From an uncultured Methylococcaceae bacterium (GTDB lineage: Bacteria > Pseudomonadota > Gammaproteobacteria > Methylococcales > Methylomonadaceae), in the NCBI GenBank assembly GCA_903866825.1, contig CAIPPE010000090.1, positions 1-51,783 on the forward strand: a stretch of DNA of 51,783 nucleotides. Reading direction: 5' to 3'. Both the position numbers and the translations under genes were made by a program. The notes under the pieces were generated by a model. That model saw nothing but the letters and a program-made list of their open reading frames with translations, did no database searches and was not told where the DNA came from. Shown piece after piece: positions 18,270-27,676 of this stretch. How positions within the stretch are numbered: the stretch's first letter is position 1; every line of letters begins with the position of its first letter.

Positions 18270-19577
18270 CTAGCAAGTTCTTTGACTTATTTCCTGATAG
18301 TGTCGAATTTTTTCACCGGTATATATTTGTCGTGGTCGATAAATAGTCACTGTCTCACCATGAATCATTTCACGCCAGTGCGCTAACCAACCTGGCATTC
18401 GACCAATCGCAAATATAACGGTAAACATGTTAGTAGGGATACCTGCAGCTCTGAGTATAAGTCCAGAATAGAAATCTACATTGGGGTACAACTTTCGAGA
18501 AATAAAATATTCGTCCTTCAATGCTATTTCTTCGATACGTCTTGCAATATCCAATAACGGATCATTAATACCGGACTTATTAAGCAATTTATCACAGTGC
18601 TGCTTTAATACTTGGGCACGGGGATCAAAGTTTTTATAAACCCGATGACCAAAGCCCATCAAACGTTTTCCTGACTTCTTATCTTTGGCCTGATTAATAA
18701 ACTCTGTGCCATCCCCCCCCTCAGCATGAATCTGTTCAAGCATAGAAATTACTTCCTGGTTAGCCCCACCATGACGAGGCCCCCAAAGCGCAGCAATCCC
18801 TGCCGTAATGACCGCATACACATTAGCCATACTTGAACCCGCAGTCCGTACAGACGAAGTACTGCAATTTTGCTCATGATCCGCATGCAGTATCAAGACC
18901 ATATCAATAGCACGCACAATATCGGCATCCAACTGATAATCACGCACGGGTGATGAGAACATCATGTTCATAAAGTTACTGGTATATTTGTACTTGATAG
19001 ACGGATAGACCAAAGGCTCACCAATCGACTTCTTGTACGAAAATGCCGCAATGGTGCGGACCTGAGAAACCAGATTAGCCACAATCTGTATCTCTGTTGC
19101 TTCATCCAGACGATCAGGCACCGGATAAAAAGTCGATAATGAAGCCACCATCGTGGTAAGAATCCCCATTGGATGCGAGCCACGCGGAAAACCATTAAAG
19201 AAGTGATGCATATCCTCATGAATAATTGAGGATTCATTCAGACGTGTAGAAAAGGTCAGTAATTTATCAGCAGTGGGTAACTCGCCATAGAGCAATAAAT
19301 AAGCAACCTCAACAAATCGGGAATGTTCAGCTAACTCTTCAATCGGATAACCACGATAGCGAAGAATACCTTTCTCACCATCAATATACGTGATCGCACT
19401 CTCACAAGCCCCCGTATTGCCATAACCATCATCCAAAGTCACATAACCGGTTTCACTGCGTAACTTGGTTATATCTATGGCTTTTTCACCCTCAACGCCC
19501 ATATAGGTAGGCAATGAATAAGTTTTATCATCAAGCGTTAAAGTGGCGGGTGCCAGTAATTTTAATTTATTGCTCAT
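18270..19577 (-). CDS. gltA: Citrate synthase
   Basis: A 435-residue type II (hexameric, gammaproteobacterial) citrate synthase, which condenses acetyl-CoA and oxaloacetate as the entry step of the TCA cycle. The active-site residues are seen in ILHADHEQNCSTS (His), GFGHRVYKNFDPRA (His) and PNVDFYSG (Asp). Length matches the E. coli enzyme. A GGAG site lies 8-10 bases before the ATG. It sits, same strand, between the two large members of the transglutaminase/ligase cluster, 34 bases downstream of the DUF2126 protein's stop on the other side, so it may be co-transcribed with them in part. Nothing suggests a functional link to that cluster. Confidence 0.97.
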   Translation of the reverse strand: MSNKLKLLAPATLTLDDKTYSLPTYMGVEGEKAIDITKLRSETGYVTLDDGYGNTGACESAITYIDGEKGILRYRGYPIEELAEHSRFVEVAYLLLYGELPTADKLLTFSTRLNESSIIHEDMHHFFNGFPRGSHPMGILTTMVASLSTFYPVPDRLDEATEIQIVANLVSQVRTIAAFSYKKSIGEPLVYPSIKYKYTSNFMNMMFSSPVRDYQLDADIVRAIDMVLILHADHEQNCSTSSVRTAGSSMANVYAVITAGIAALWGPRHGGANQEVISMLEQIHAEGGDGTEFINQAKDKKSGKRLMGFGHRVYKNFDPRAQVLKQHCDKLLNKSGINDPLLDIARRIEEIALKDEYFISRKLYPNVDFYSGLILRAAGIPTNMFTVIFAIGRMPGWLAHWREMIHGETVTIYRPRQIYTGEKIRHYQEISQRTC

Positions 19578-19611
19578 TTATATACTTCTCCTAGTCATCT
19601 GTTATTCAAGT

Positions 19612-22600
19612 CTACCGATTAGAGTGACGCAAATCTAAAGTGAATGGATATTCCCTACTCAACTCTTCAACGGGCGGTGCCATGGCTCTGGGTGATTCAT
19701 CACTCTCTTTAAAGTTTTTCAGGAAAGGTTCATCTGAGGCTATATCCCTCGTAGTGGCTAGAGGCGGTCTGATAATAACGCCAGGAGTATGTCCATAATC
19801 CCAGAACCGCGTCATCCGGCGGGTTTCTGCAGCGTAATCATTAATTGGGAAATCATCATAACTACGACCACCGGGATGAGCGACATAATAAGTACAACCG
19901 CCCACTGAACGACCATTCCAGGTATCAATCACATCAAAAACCAAAGGTGTATGCGGTGCAATCGTTGGATGTAAAGCGGAAGGTGGTTGCCATGCTCTAT
20001 AACGAACACCGGCAACATATTCCCCTTTTCGACCGGTGCTACGCATAGGCACCCGACGACCATTACAGGCAATAACATACCGCCCTTCGGTAAAACCGGT
20101 CACAGAAACCTGTACACGTTCTACTGACGAATCCACATAACGGGCGGTACCGGAACTGCTCATTTCTTCACCCAATACATGCCAAGGTTCTATAGCAAAA
20201 CGCAATTCCATATCCATACCATCGATTAAGGTATTACCATAACGAGGGAACCTAAATTCAAAGAATGGAGCCAACCATTCCAGATCAAATGCAAAACCAG
20301 CCCGTTGCAAGTCTTTAGTTACCTGACGCAGATCTTCATGCACATAATGCGGCAACATAAACCGATCATGTAACTCTGTACCCCAGCGGATCAGATCATG
20401 CTTATAAGGCTCACGCCAGAACCAGGCAATTAATGATCTAAGCAAGACCACCTGCACTAATGACATTTGCGCATGGGGGGGCATTTCAAACGAACGTAAC
20501 TCTAAAATACCTAAACGACCGGTAGAACTGTCAGGAGAATACAGTTTATCAATACAAAACTCTGATCGATGCGTGTTTCCGGTAATATCCGTCAACAAAT
20601 GTCGTAATAATCTGTCGACTAACCAAGGCGCAGGCACTTCGCCTTCAGGCATTTGTTGAAAGGCAATTTCCAATTCATAGAGCTTTTCATCACGGCCTTC
20701 ATCAACACGTGGCGCCTGACTGGTGGGTCCAATAAACATGCCGGAAAACAGATAAGACAAGCCCGGATGGTGTTGCCAATACGTTATTAAACTACGCAAT
20801 ATATCAGGGCGACGTAACATCGGACTATCTGAAGGCATTTCAGCACCCATTGTAATATGGTTACCCCCCCCCGTTCCGGTATGTCGGCCATCTTGCATAA
20901 ACTTCTCAGTGCCTAAGCGACATTGTCGTGCCTGCTCATAAATAACGTGAGTTTTTTCTACCAGCTCATCCCAAGTCTTTGAGGGATGAATATTGACTTC
21001 AATAACCCCTGGATCAGGTGTGACCATCAGGCGCTCAACACGATAATCTCTAGGTGGCTCATAACCTTCAAACACCACAGGAATAGCCAGGTTTTCTGCA
21101 GTCGCTTCAACCACAGAGACTAACTCCAGATAATGCTCAAGCGTTGTCAACGGTGGCATAAAGATATGGATTCGACCATTTCTAGCCTCAACACACATTG
21201 CCGTATGAGGCACTTCGACTTGTGACTCAAAACTATCTCCAACTTCCTGTTCAATAATTTCAGGATGTTCGTTAACTTTTGCTTCGATATGACTGTATCT
21301 ACGCGTCACCTCACCGTAATAATCACCTAACTCTGGCAATTCACCAAATAAACTTTGGGGTTCCTGATTGTCTCGTTTATCCGGTGCAACCCAAGGTAAA
21401 CTGGCTAAGGGTAAACGCATACCCATCGGCGAATTACCCGGAATTAAAAACATGGCACCGCGTCTGAATTCCCAAGGACCACTTTTCCAGACGTGATCAT
21501 ACCAGTTCCATTTAATAGGCAAAGTAAAGCCAACTGGCTGGTCTAAGCCTGTTTCCAAGAGCTTGGTTAAGGTTTTACGCTCAATAGAATCCTTTAAATC
21601 ATACTTTAAGGAGTCCAGATTATCTGGCAAAGTCCCTTCCTGCCACAAATGATAAAAACGATCCTCAAAGGCAGTCACGATATACTTTGATGACACCCCT
21701 AAACGTTGAGCTACTTGAAAAATAAACTTCTGAGCCTGCTTAACCGTATGCCCATAATCCTTATTAATATCGGCTAACAATGAAGGGTTACGCCACATAG
21801 GCTCATCATCCTTCCGCCAAAAGATACCGTATTGCCAACGTGGCAGCGGTTCTCCGGGGTACCATTTGCCTTGTCCATAATGCAGCATTGCGCCTTTTGC
21901 AAACTCATCACGCAAACGCATGGTCAAATGTTGTGCACGCTCACGCTTATTTGCACCATCAGCGTGCGTATTCCATTCATCCCCTTCCATGTCATCAACG
22001 GAAACGAATGTGGGTTCACCTCCCATTGTCAAGCGCACATCATCTTCTTCCAGACGCTTATCTACAAACTTACCCAAAGCATCAATGTGATACCACTGTT
22101 CTTCGGTATAAGGCTTGGTTACGCGTGGATCTTCATGCAAACGCTCAACTGTGTTACTAAACTCAAACTCAACTTCACATTTATCAGTCCCCCCAGTGAC
22201 CGGCGCAGCACTGGCAGGATCTGGTGTACACGCCAATGGAATATGACCTTCGCCCGTCAACAAACCGGAAGTTGGATCTAAACCAATCCAGCCAGCACCG
22301 GGCACATACACTTCTGTCCAGGCATGTAAATCGGTAAAATCCTGCTCAGGGCCTGAGGGTCCATCCAGGGCCTTGACATCAGAGGTTAATTGCACCAAGT
22401 ACCCAGAAACAAAACGTGCCGCCAAGCCTAAATGTCTTAAAGCCTGCACTAATAACCAGGCCGAATCCCGACAGGAGCCACTGCGGATTTTTAAGGTTTC
22501 TTCGCTGCTCTGGATGCCCACTTCCATGCGAATGTTATAACTAATGGCCAGAAAAATAGCCCGATTAATATCAACCAGGAAATCATTGATTGAACGCTCA

Positions 22601-23010
22601 GTCTTATCGAACTCTTTAACCCATTGTTTTAATAAGGGTCCATCTTCTGTCACTTCAAGATAAGGCTGTAATTCCTTTTGAGTTAACGCATCATATTTAA
22701 ACGGGTATTTTTCAGCATAATCCTCAACAAAAAAATCAAACGGATTAATGACGGTCATATCCGCAATGACTTCAACTTCAACACTCAACTTTTGGCATTT
22801 ATCAGGAAACACCACCCGACCCAAAATATTACCAAATGGATCTTGCTGCCAATTAATGAAATGATTCTTGGGTTCTATCCGCAAAGCGTACGCTTTAATG
22901 GGGGTTCGGCTATGTACCGCAGGGCGTAAACGAAAGACATGAGGTGATAAAGATACCGGCCTATCAAAGTTGTATATCGTTTTGTGACGAATGGCGACGC
23001 GTATGGTCAT
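19612..23010 (-). CDS. Transglutaminase / DUF2126 protein
   Basis: An 1132-residue protein with an N-terminal transglutaminase domain and a large C-terminal DUF2126 domain. The N-terminal core has the cysteine in RSGSCRDSAWLLVQ, His in DLHAWTEVYVPG and Asp in GLDPTSG (about residues 179-254). DUF2126 begins near residue 320 (VRLTMGGEPTFVSVDDMEG). DUF2126 proteins are commonly encoded with circularly permuted ATP-grasp ligases and are thought to belong to the same peptide-modification pathway; DUF2126 itself resembles glutamine synthetase/ATP-guanido-type amidoligases in predictions. The start at 23010 has an AGGAAAAG site 9-13 bases away. A perfect 13-bp hairpin lies about 33 bases before the start. 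Confidence 0.9.
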   Translation of the reverse strand: MTIRVAIRHKTIYNFDRPVSLSPHVFRLRPAVHSRTPIKAYALRIEPKNHFINWQQDPFGNILGRVVFPDKCQKLSVEVEVIADMTVINPFDFFVEDYAEKYPFKYDALTQKELQPYLEVTEDGPLLKQWVKEFDKTERSINDFLVDINRAIFLAISYNIRMEVGIQSSEETLKIRSGSCRDSAWLLVQALRHLGLAARFVSGYLVQLTSDVKALDGPSGPEQDFTDLHAWTEVYVPGAGWIGLDPTSGLLTGEGHIPLACTPDPASAAPVTGGTDKCEVEFEFSNTVERLHEDPRVTKPYTEEQWYHIDALGKFVDKRLEEDDVRLTMGGEPTFVSVDDMEGDEWNTHADGANKRERAQHLTMRLRDEFAKGAMLHYGQGKWYPGEPLPRWQYGIFWRKDDEPMWRNPSLLADINKDYGHTVKQAQKFIFQVAQRLGVSSKYIVTAFEDRFYHLWQEGTLPDNLDSLKYDLKDSIERKTLTKLLETGLDQPVGFTLPIKWNWYDHVWKSGPWEFRRGAMFLIPGNSPMGMRLPLASLPWVAPDKRDNQEPQSLFGELPELGDYYGEVTRRYSHIEAKVNEHPEIIEQEVGDSFESQVEVPHTAMCVEARNGRIHIFMPPLTTLEHYLELVSVVEATAENLAIPVVFEGYEPPRDYRVERLMVTPDPGVIEVNIHPSKTWDELVEKTHVIYEQARQCRLGTEKFMQDGRHTGTGGGNHITMGAEMPSDSPMLRRPDILRSLITYWQHHPGLSYLFSGMFIGPTSQAPRVDEGRDEKLYELEIAFQQMPEGEVPAPWLVDRLLRHLLTDITGNTHRSEFCIDKLYSPDSSTGRLGILELRSFEMPPHAQMSLVQVVLLRSLIAWFWREPYKHDLIRWGTELHDRFMLPHYVHEDLRQVTKDLQRAGFAFDLEWLAPFFEFRFPRYGNTLIDGMDMELRFAIEPWHVLGEEMSSSGTARYVDSSVERVQVSVTGFTEGRYVIACNGRRVPMRSTGRKGEYVAGVRYRAWQPPSALHPTIAPHTPLVFDVIDTWNGRSVGGCTYYVAHPGGRSYDDFPINDYAAETRRMTRFWDYGHTPGVIIRPPLATTRDIASDEPFLKNFKESDESPRAMAPPVEELSREYPFTLDLRHSNR

Positions 23011-23042
23011 AATCTCTTTTCCTATTGCCTAATGGTAGTTTG

Positions 23043-23078
23043 GCTTCATTCAACAACCTACATGCTGTTGAATGAAGC
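23043..23078. promoter_or_regulatory. Strong hairpin in the leader of the DUF2126 gene
   Basis: GCTTCATTCAACA (23043-23055) and TGTTGAATGAAGC (23066-23078) form a perfect 13-bp inverted repeat with a 10-base loop. On the minus strand it lies between the His-rich membrane-protein gene and the DUF2126 gene, 33 bases before the latter's start. There is no following U-tract, so it is more likely an mRNA stability or translation-control element, or a repeat, than a terminator. Confidence 0.5.
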
Positions 23079-23191
23079 GCTATGCGATATGTATAGCATT
23101 TTTTGTTCCAGATTTTAACTATCTGGCTAACTAAAAAGCGATAAGCGCCCTAATAGCCTGATAACTCGACTCTATTGATAAATTGCTACTG

Positions 23192-24238
23192 TTATTTTGA
23201 AAATCCGATGAAGCGCCGATAAGGGGAATCCTGTTTCCAAGTAAATGACTCGGTGTAATAGTGCATTAAAGCCAGATAACCTAATAAGCCTAAAGTAATC
23301 ACTTTGCGCACTTCTACACCAAAAAATAACTCTGTTAATGCACTCACAGCCTGATCACCATAAGCCTGCAACACAAACGCCAAGGCAAAAGTAACTATTG
23401 GCAGCACAATAAATATATTCAGCTTAAATCTGGCAGCACTAAGGTAAAGAAAATTTTGAGGCTGTTGATGATGCTTGTTGTAATCATGAGTTACATAAAA
23501 TAGATAGGCAGTTGCATCATGCACCAATCTGGGCACTAAAATGGCAAAGAAGAAATATTGCTGAACATAGAAATAAAAACTACTGATCACCAGCAAAATA
23601 TTTGCCCATAGGAAGCAAAGCCCAAATAAAGAAGAAACATAACGCTGACAATATAGCCCACTTAACACCAATCCAACAGATAATCCAAAAGCAATTTGTT
23701 TAATCCATTCAGTTTGCTGAGCATCTAAACTGTTTTTGAGAAAAATACCGATATAAACAAACAAACCCGCTGCCACACTTAATACCAGCAACAGATAAAA
23801 TGCCCAGCCAGGTAAACGACAGACACCTCGCGCCACACCCTGCTGCTGCTTTAAAACATGGAAGACTGTCCATCCAGCGACCAGGACATAAAAAGCCTGA
23901 TAAGGAATAAACAAACTGCCTACCCCAAAAAATACTGCAATGGCAACCGTCATTGCAATCAACTTACGGCGATAAAATTCCATATAATCACGATTGCCCA
24001 GCAGTAAAAAAGTACTTGCAAGAATATGAGGCGTCCCAAATAATATTTGGAATAATAAAAAGTGCGTTGGTTTTGTTGGTAAACTCTCCCTGAGAAAGCC
24101 ATGTAAATACAAAACATCCGTCAATTGTATGATAAAACACAACGGAATAATGGCATAAAGACTCAACAATACCCTAAAAGAAACCGTTAGTTTTCGTGCT
24201 TCAGGTGTCTCCAGAGAAGTAATGATTTGTGCAGACAT
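23192..24238 (-). CDS. Polytopic membrane protein with conserved histidines, unknown function
   Basis: A 348-residue protein with about eight predicted membrane segments and no recognised family by eye. Histidine-bearing motifs lie near membrane edges: FGTPHILAS (about residue 70), WTVFHVLKQQQG (about 128), LVHDATAYLFYVTHDYNKHH (about 238-258) and LMHYYTESFTWK (about 326). This spacing is like membrane-embedded metal or heme enzymes and some di-iron hydroxylases, but no standard H-box set is present. It is divergent from the HIT-like gene and upstream of the DUF2126 gene on the same strand. Start: ATG with an AGGATA-like site. Confidence 0.55.
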   Translation of the reverse strand: MSAQIITSLETPEARKLTVSFRVLLSLYAIIPLCFIIQLTDVLYLHGFLRESLPTKPTHFLLFQILFGTPHILASTFLLLGNRDYMEFYRRKLIAMTVAIAVFFGVGSLFIPYQAFYVLVAGWTVFHVLKQQQGVARGVCRLPGWAFYLLLVLSVAAGLFVYIGIFLKNSLDAQQTEWIKQIAFGLSVGLVLSGLYCQRYVSSLFGLCFLWANILLVISSFYFYVQQYFFFAILVPRLVHDATAYLFYVTHDYNKHHQQPQNFLYLSAARFKLNIFIVLPIVTFALAFVLQAYGDQAVSALTELFFGVEVRKVITLGLLGYLALMHYYTESFTWKQDSPYRRFIGFSK

Positions 24239-24340
24239 AAAATATCCTCTCGCTTATAGTTGTTATATTTTAAAACAGAAGATAAATTAGACCGAAATTT
24301 TAAGCGCCCTAAACCATTGCTGTCACCATAATCAAAAAAG

Positions 24341-24763
24341 ATGACCACATTATTTCAGTTACATCCACGTCTACAACAAGACTGTATAAACCTAGGCAGC
24401 TTTGACCTATGTCAATTACTTATCATGAATGATAGCCAGTACCCGTGGTTTATCCTGGTTCCCAAATTAGCCGACATCAGCGAAATTTATCAGCTCAGCC
24501 GGACAGAACGACTTATGCTAACAGAAGAATCAAATTATCTGGCTAAAAACTTAGCCACACTCTTCTCAGCCGACAAAATGAATATTGCTGCAATAGGTAA
24601 TCTGGTTCCACAGCTTCACCTGCATCATGTAGTTCGATATCAAACTGATAAAGCCTGGCCGGCCCCAGTGTGGGGAAAGTTTGCCTGCATACCTTTTACA
24701 GATGATCAACTCTGCGCCACTATCACGCGCGTAAAAGCACAACTCACTTCATTAAACGACTAA
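24341..24763 (+). CDS. HIT-like protein
   Basis: A 140-residue protein resembling the histidine triad fold, with the strand-loop-strand PWFILVPKL (cf. the HIT N-terminal strand) and the triad region PQLHLHHVVRY (about residues 90-100), matching the H-x-H-x-H-x-x pattern loosely (H93, H95, H96 with one substituted position). HIT proteins are nucleotide phosphoramidases or hydrolases. It stops three bases before the cstA-family gene begins, so the two are an operon. HIT proteins next to CstA-type transporters have no known joint role. Divergent from the membrane-protein gene. Confidence 0.7.
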   Translation: MTTLFQLHPRLQQDCINLGSFDLCQLLIMNDSQYPWFILVPKLADISEIYQLSRTERLMLTEESNYLAKNLATLFSADKMNIAAIGNLVPQLHLHHVVRYQTDKAWPAPVWGKFACIPFTDDQLCATITRVKAQLTSLND

Positions 24764-24766
24764 ATT

Positions 24767-26827
24767 ATGAATAAGATCCTACAAAAATGCCTTTGGCCAT
24801 TTATCACATTAATGGGTGCTTTAGCTGTGGGCGGTATCGCAATTAATCGAGGCGAACCGATTAATGCGCTCTGGCTTATCACTGCTGCACTTTGCATCTA
24901 CGCCATTGGCTATCGCTTCTATGCCTTATGGATTACCTCCACCGTCTTAATCGTTGATAAAACCCGCGCAACGCCCGCAGAGCGTCTGGATAATGGCCGT
25001 GATTTTGTACCCACCAACAAATGGATTGTGTTCGGACATCATTTTGCAGCTATCGCCGGCCCTGGCCCCTTAATAGGGCCCACACTGGCAGCACAATTTG
25101 GCTATTTACCCGGAACGCTTTGGATCTTATTCGGCGCAGTCATCGGTGGCTGCGTACAAGACATGGTGACTTTATTTTTATCGACCCGACGGGATGCCAA
25201 AAGCCTGGGACAAATGGCACGCGATGAACTAGGCCCCTTGGGCGGAACCGCTGCCTTAACCGCCACCTTTGCCATCATGATCATTCTCATTGCCGTACTG
25301 GGACTGGTGGTTGTTAATGCTATGAAACACAGCCCTTGGGCCACGTTTACAGTTTCTGCGACTATCCCTATTGCCATGATAATCGGCGTTTACATGCGCT
25401 ACATCCGTCCAGGCCAAGTACTGGAAGCCTCGATCATTGGCGTAACCTTATTATTGCTGTCCGTTGTCGGCGGGCGCTTTATTGACGAAAATGAAACCCT
25501 GCGAATACTGTTTGATCAGGAAGGACTCACGCTAGCCTGGTACGTGATGGCCTATGGTTTTGCCGCAGCCATTTTACCCGTTTGGTTATTATTAGCTCCA
25601 CGCGATTATTTATCCACCTACATGAAGATTGGCACCATTACCTTGTTAGCCATCGCCATTATCCTGTTGCAACCCAATATAAAAATGCCGGCCATCACTC
25701 AGTTTATTGACGGCACAGGGCCTATTTTTAGCGGTAAATTATTTCCGTTTGTCTTTATCACCATTGCTTGTGGCGCTATATCCGGGTTTCACTCCCTGGT
25801 TGCTTCAGGTACGACACCCAAGCTTCTTAGTAATGAAGAAGATATCTGCATGATTGGCTATGGTGGCATGCTCCTGGAATCCTTTGTTGCCATCATGGCA
25901 ATGATTGCAGCGACCGTACTTGATCCGGGGGTATTTTTTGCGATTAACAGCCCAGCCGGTATCGTCGGTGCAGAGGCCGTTGATGCTGTTGCCAAAATAG
26001 CGTCCTGGGGCTTTCCGGTGACTGTCGAACAGATGCAAACGTTAGCGCATCAAATGGGTGAAACCACTCTGTTTGCTCGCACGGGAGGCGCCCCTTCATT
26101 GGCTGTCGGTATGGCGAGTATTTTTGGTAGTGCGTTTGGAGAAGGCTTATTGGCGATTTGGTATCACTTTGCTATTATGTTTGAGGCGGTTTTTATCCTG
26201 ACGACACTGGATGCAGGCACGCGCGTCGGACGTTTTATGCTTCAGGATATACTCGGCAATGTCTGGCCTAAAATGGGTGAAACCTCATGGATACCCTCCG
26301 TGATTTTCACCAGTTTTGTTGTGGTCGCTGGTTGGGGTTATTTTTTATATATTGGCGTTATTGATCCCAATGGTGGCGTGAATATTTTATGGCCACTCTT
26401 TGGTATCGCGAATCAAATGTTAGCGGCAATCGCTTTATCGGTTGCAACCGGCATTTTAGTCAAATCTGACAAGCTAAAATATGCCTGGATAACCGGTATC
26501 CCTTTATTCTGGCTAGTGACTGTTACCTCCACAGCCGCCTGGCAAAAGGTGTGTAGCGATGATATTCGCCTCGGTTTCTTTTCTGCTGCTAACGACTTGG
26601 CTGACAAGCTCGCTAATGGCCTGTTACCCCCTGCCAAAGCTGCTGTTGCCCCACAATTAATCTTTAACCTGCAACTGGATGCCTGGATTACAATCAGCTT
26701 TGTAAGCCTGCTCTGGATCATTGTTTTTGATATGTTACGGGTCAGTCTTCGACACCTGCAAGGAAAAGCAGTGCCGCCGTTAACAGAAACCGCGTATAGT
26801 CTCAGCCATTTAGTTGAGGAGAGCTAG
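24767..26827 (+). CDS. CstA/BtsT-family pyruvate/peptide transporter
   Basis: A 686-residue carbon-starvation (CstA) family membrane protein with about 16-18 hydrophobic segments. The N-terminal CstA domain and its motifs (GPLIGPTLAAQFGYLPGTLW near residues 98-117, and the DMVTLFLSTRRD cytoplasmic loop) and the C-terminal portion (TLDAGTRVGRFMLQD) are intact. Family members import pyruvate or peptides; in E. coli CstA and BtsT are pyruvate transporters. The partner small gene ybdD/yjiX normally follows directly, but here the matching gene is at 34063, 7.2 kb away. A shared promoter with the upstream HIT-like gene is likely. Confidence 0.88.
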   Translation: MNKILQKCLWPFITLMGALAVGGIAINRGEPINALWLITAALCIYAIGYRFYALWITSTVLIVDKTRATPAERLDNGRDFVPTNKWIVFGHHFAAIAGPGPLIGPTLAAQFGYLPGTLWILFGAVIGGCVQDMVTLFLSTRRDAKSLGQMARDELGPLGGTAALTATFAIMIILIAVLGLVVVNAMKHSPWATFTVSATIPIAMIIGVYMRYIRPGQVLEASIIGVTLLLLSVVGGRFIDENETLRILFDQEGLTLAWYVMAYGFAAAILPVWLLLAPRDYLSTYMKIGTITLLAIAIILLQPNIKMPAITQFIDGTGPIFSGKLFPFVFITIACGAISGFHSLVASGTTPKLLSNEEDICMIGYGGMLLESFVAIMAMIAATVLDPGVFFAINSPAGIVGAEAVDAVAKIASWGFPVTVEQMQTLAHQMGETTLFARTGGAPSLAVGMASIFGSAFGEGLLAIWYHFAIMFEAVFILTTLDAGTRVGRFMLQDILGNVWPKMGETSWIPSVIFTSFVVVAGWGYFLYIGVIDPNGGVNILWPLFGIANQMLAAIALSVATGILVKSDKLKYAWITGIPLFWLVTVTSTAAWQKVCSDDIRLGFFSAANDLADKLANGLLPPAKAAVAPQLIFNLQLDAWITISFVSLLWIIVFDMLRVSLRHLQGKAVPPLTETAYSLSHLVEES

Positions 26828-26932
26828 GAAGGATCAATAATTTAAGGATTGGGGGTGAATCTATTTTTAACGGTAAGAGCCCTTATCTAAAAACAACTTA
26901 AACTTTTAAACAAAGGCTCATGCTGTTCAACG

Positions 26933-27565
26933 CTATGGGACTAATTTTTCAACTGGGTTGGAAAAGTTATAGGAGCCCATTTTGTTGGCTTCGGAACTGG
27001 TAGCGGCGACTTTAAAAATATATTTAATTCCGCTGGTTAAACCAGTGATTGTAGCCTTGGTTTTTGAAAATAACTTACTGCGCCACTCTGCATCATTTAC
27101 CGGTGCAGGAGAGGGCGAAAACAGTAAGAGATATTCATTGGCATTGGCCACTGTGCCAATTTCAACGCCCATTTCGCCGGGATTATTCCCATATTGCACG
27201 TTTAAAGTCGGTGCCTCTAAAATACCAACAGCCTGAGGTGTTTTTGAGAGTGGAAAGCCTGAGCTGTCTAATTTAACCAGATCAGATGCTGCAGTCAAAT
27301 TCACATAGGTGCCGAGTGCAGACAGTGCATTTTCTAGCACTAAACGCAGGGCGTTCTTGTTAGCCGTGTCTTCTTTATTGCCATCTTTGCATTTAACTAA
27401 TGCGGCGGAGTAAGCGAGTATCGCACTTTGGATAGTGGATAGTTCTGGTTGAGGAGCAGTGTAGTTAAGATTGTTGGTCATTTTATCAACAATTTTTTGT
27501 GCATCGTTGACTAAATCATTATCTTTAACGTCACTGAAACTGATGAGTGCTTTTTGTGTTTTCAT
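26933..27565 (-). CDS. FN3-like domain protein, unknown function
   Basis: A 210-residue protein without signal peptide or membrane segments. Residues 1-115 are helical; residues of about 117-207 look like a single fibronectin type III-type beta domain (LNVQYGNNPGEMGVEI, then ATITGLTSGIKYIFKVAATSS, then GSYNFSNPVEKLVP), where the GLTSGIKYIFKVAA strand is the familiar FN3 L-x-x-x-x-x-Y-x-x-x-V pattern. The first part resembles proteins often annotated as FN3-containing hypothetical proteins of environmental Proteobacteria. It is at the left edge of the accessory island. Confidence 0.55.
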   Translation of the reverse strand: MKTQKALISFSDVKDNDLVNDAQKIVDKMTNNLNYTAPQPELSTIQSAILAYSAALVKCKDGNKEDTANKNALRLVLENALSALGTYVNLTAASDLVKLDSSGFPLSKTPQAVGILEAPTLNVQYGNNPGEMGVEIGTVANANEYLLLFSPSPAPVNDAEWRSKLFSKTKATITGLTSGIKYIFKVAATSSEANKMGSYNFSNPVEKLVP

Positions 27566-27676
27566 AAATCCCTCTGCGATTGCCTGAAAAACAGGCGTAA
27601 TGTATCGAAATCCTATTCAATCCCCTCGTAACAAATAGATGATTCTAAGTGCTACGCAAACCAGTATAGGCCTTTA

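Noticed and set aside
23142-24312. A 12-base direct repeat TAAGCGCCCTAA at 23142-23153 and 24301-24312 flanking the membrane-protein gene.
   Set aside because: Too short to be an attachment site or target duplication, and no mobile-element features accompany it; likely chance.
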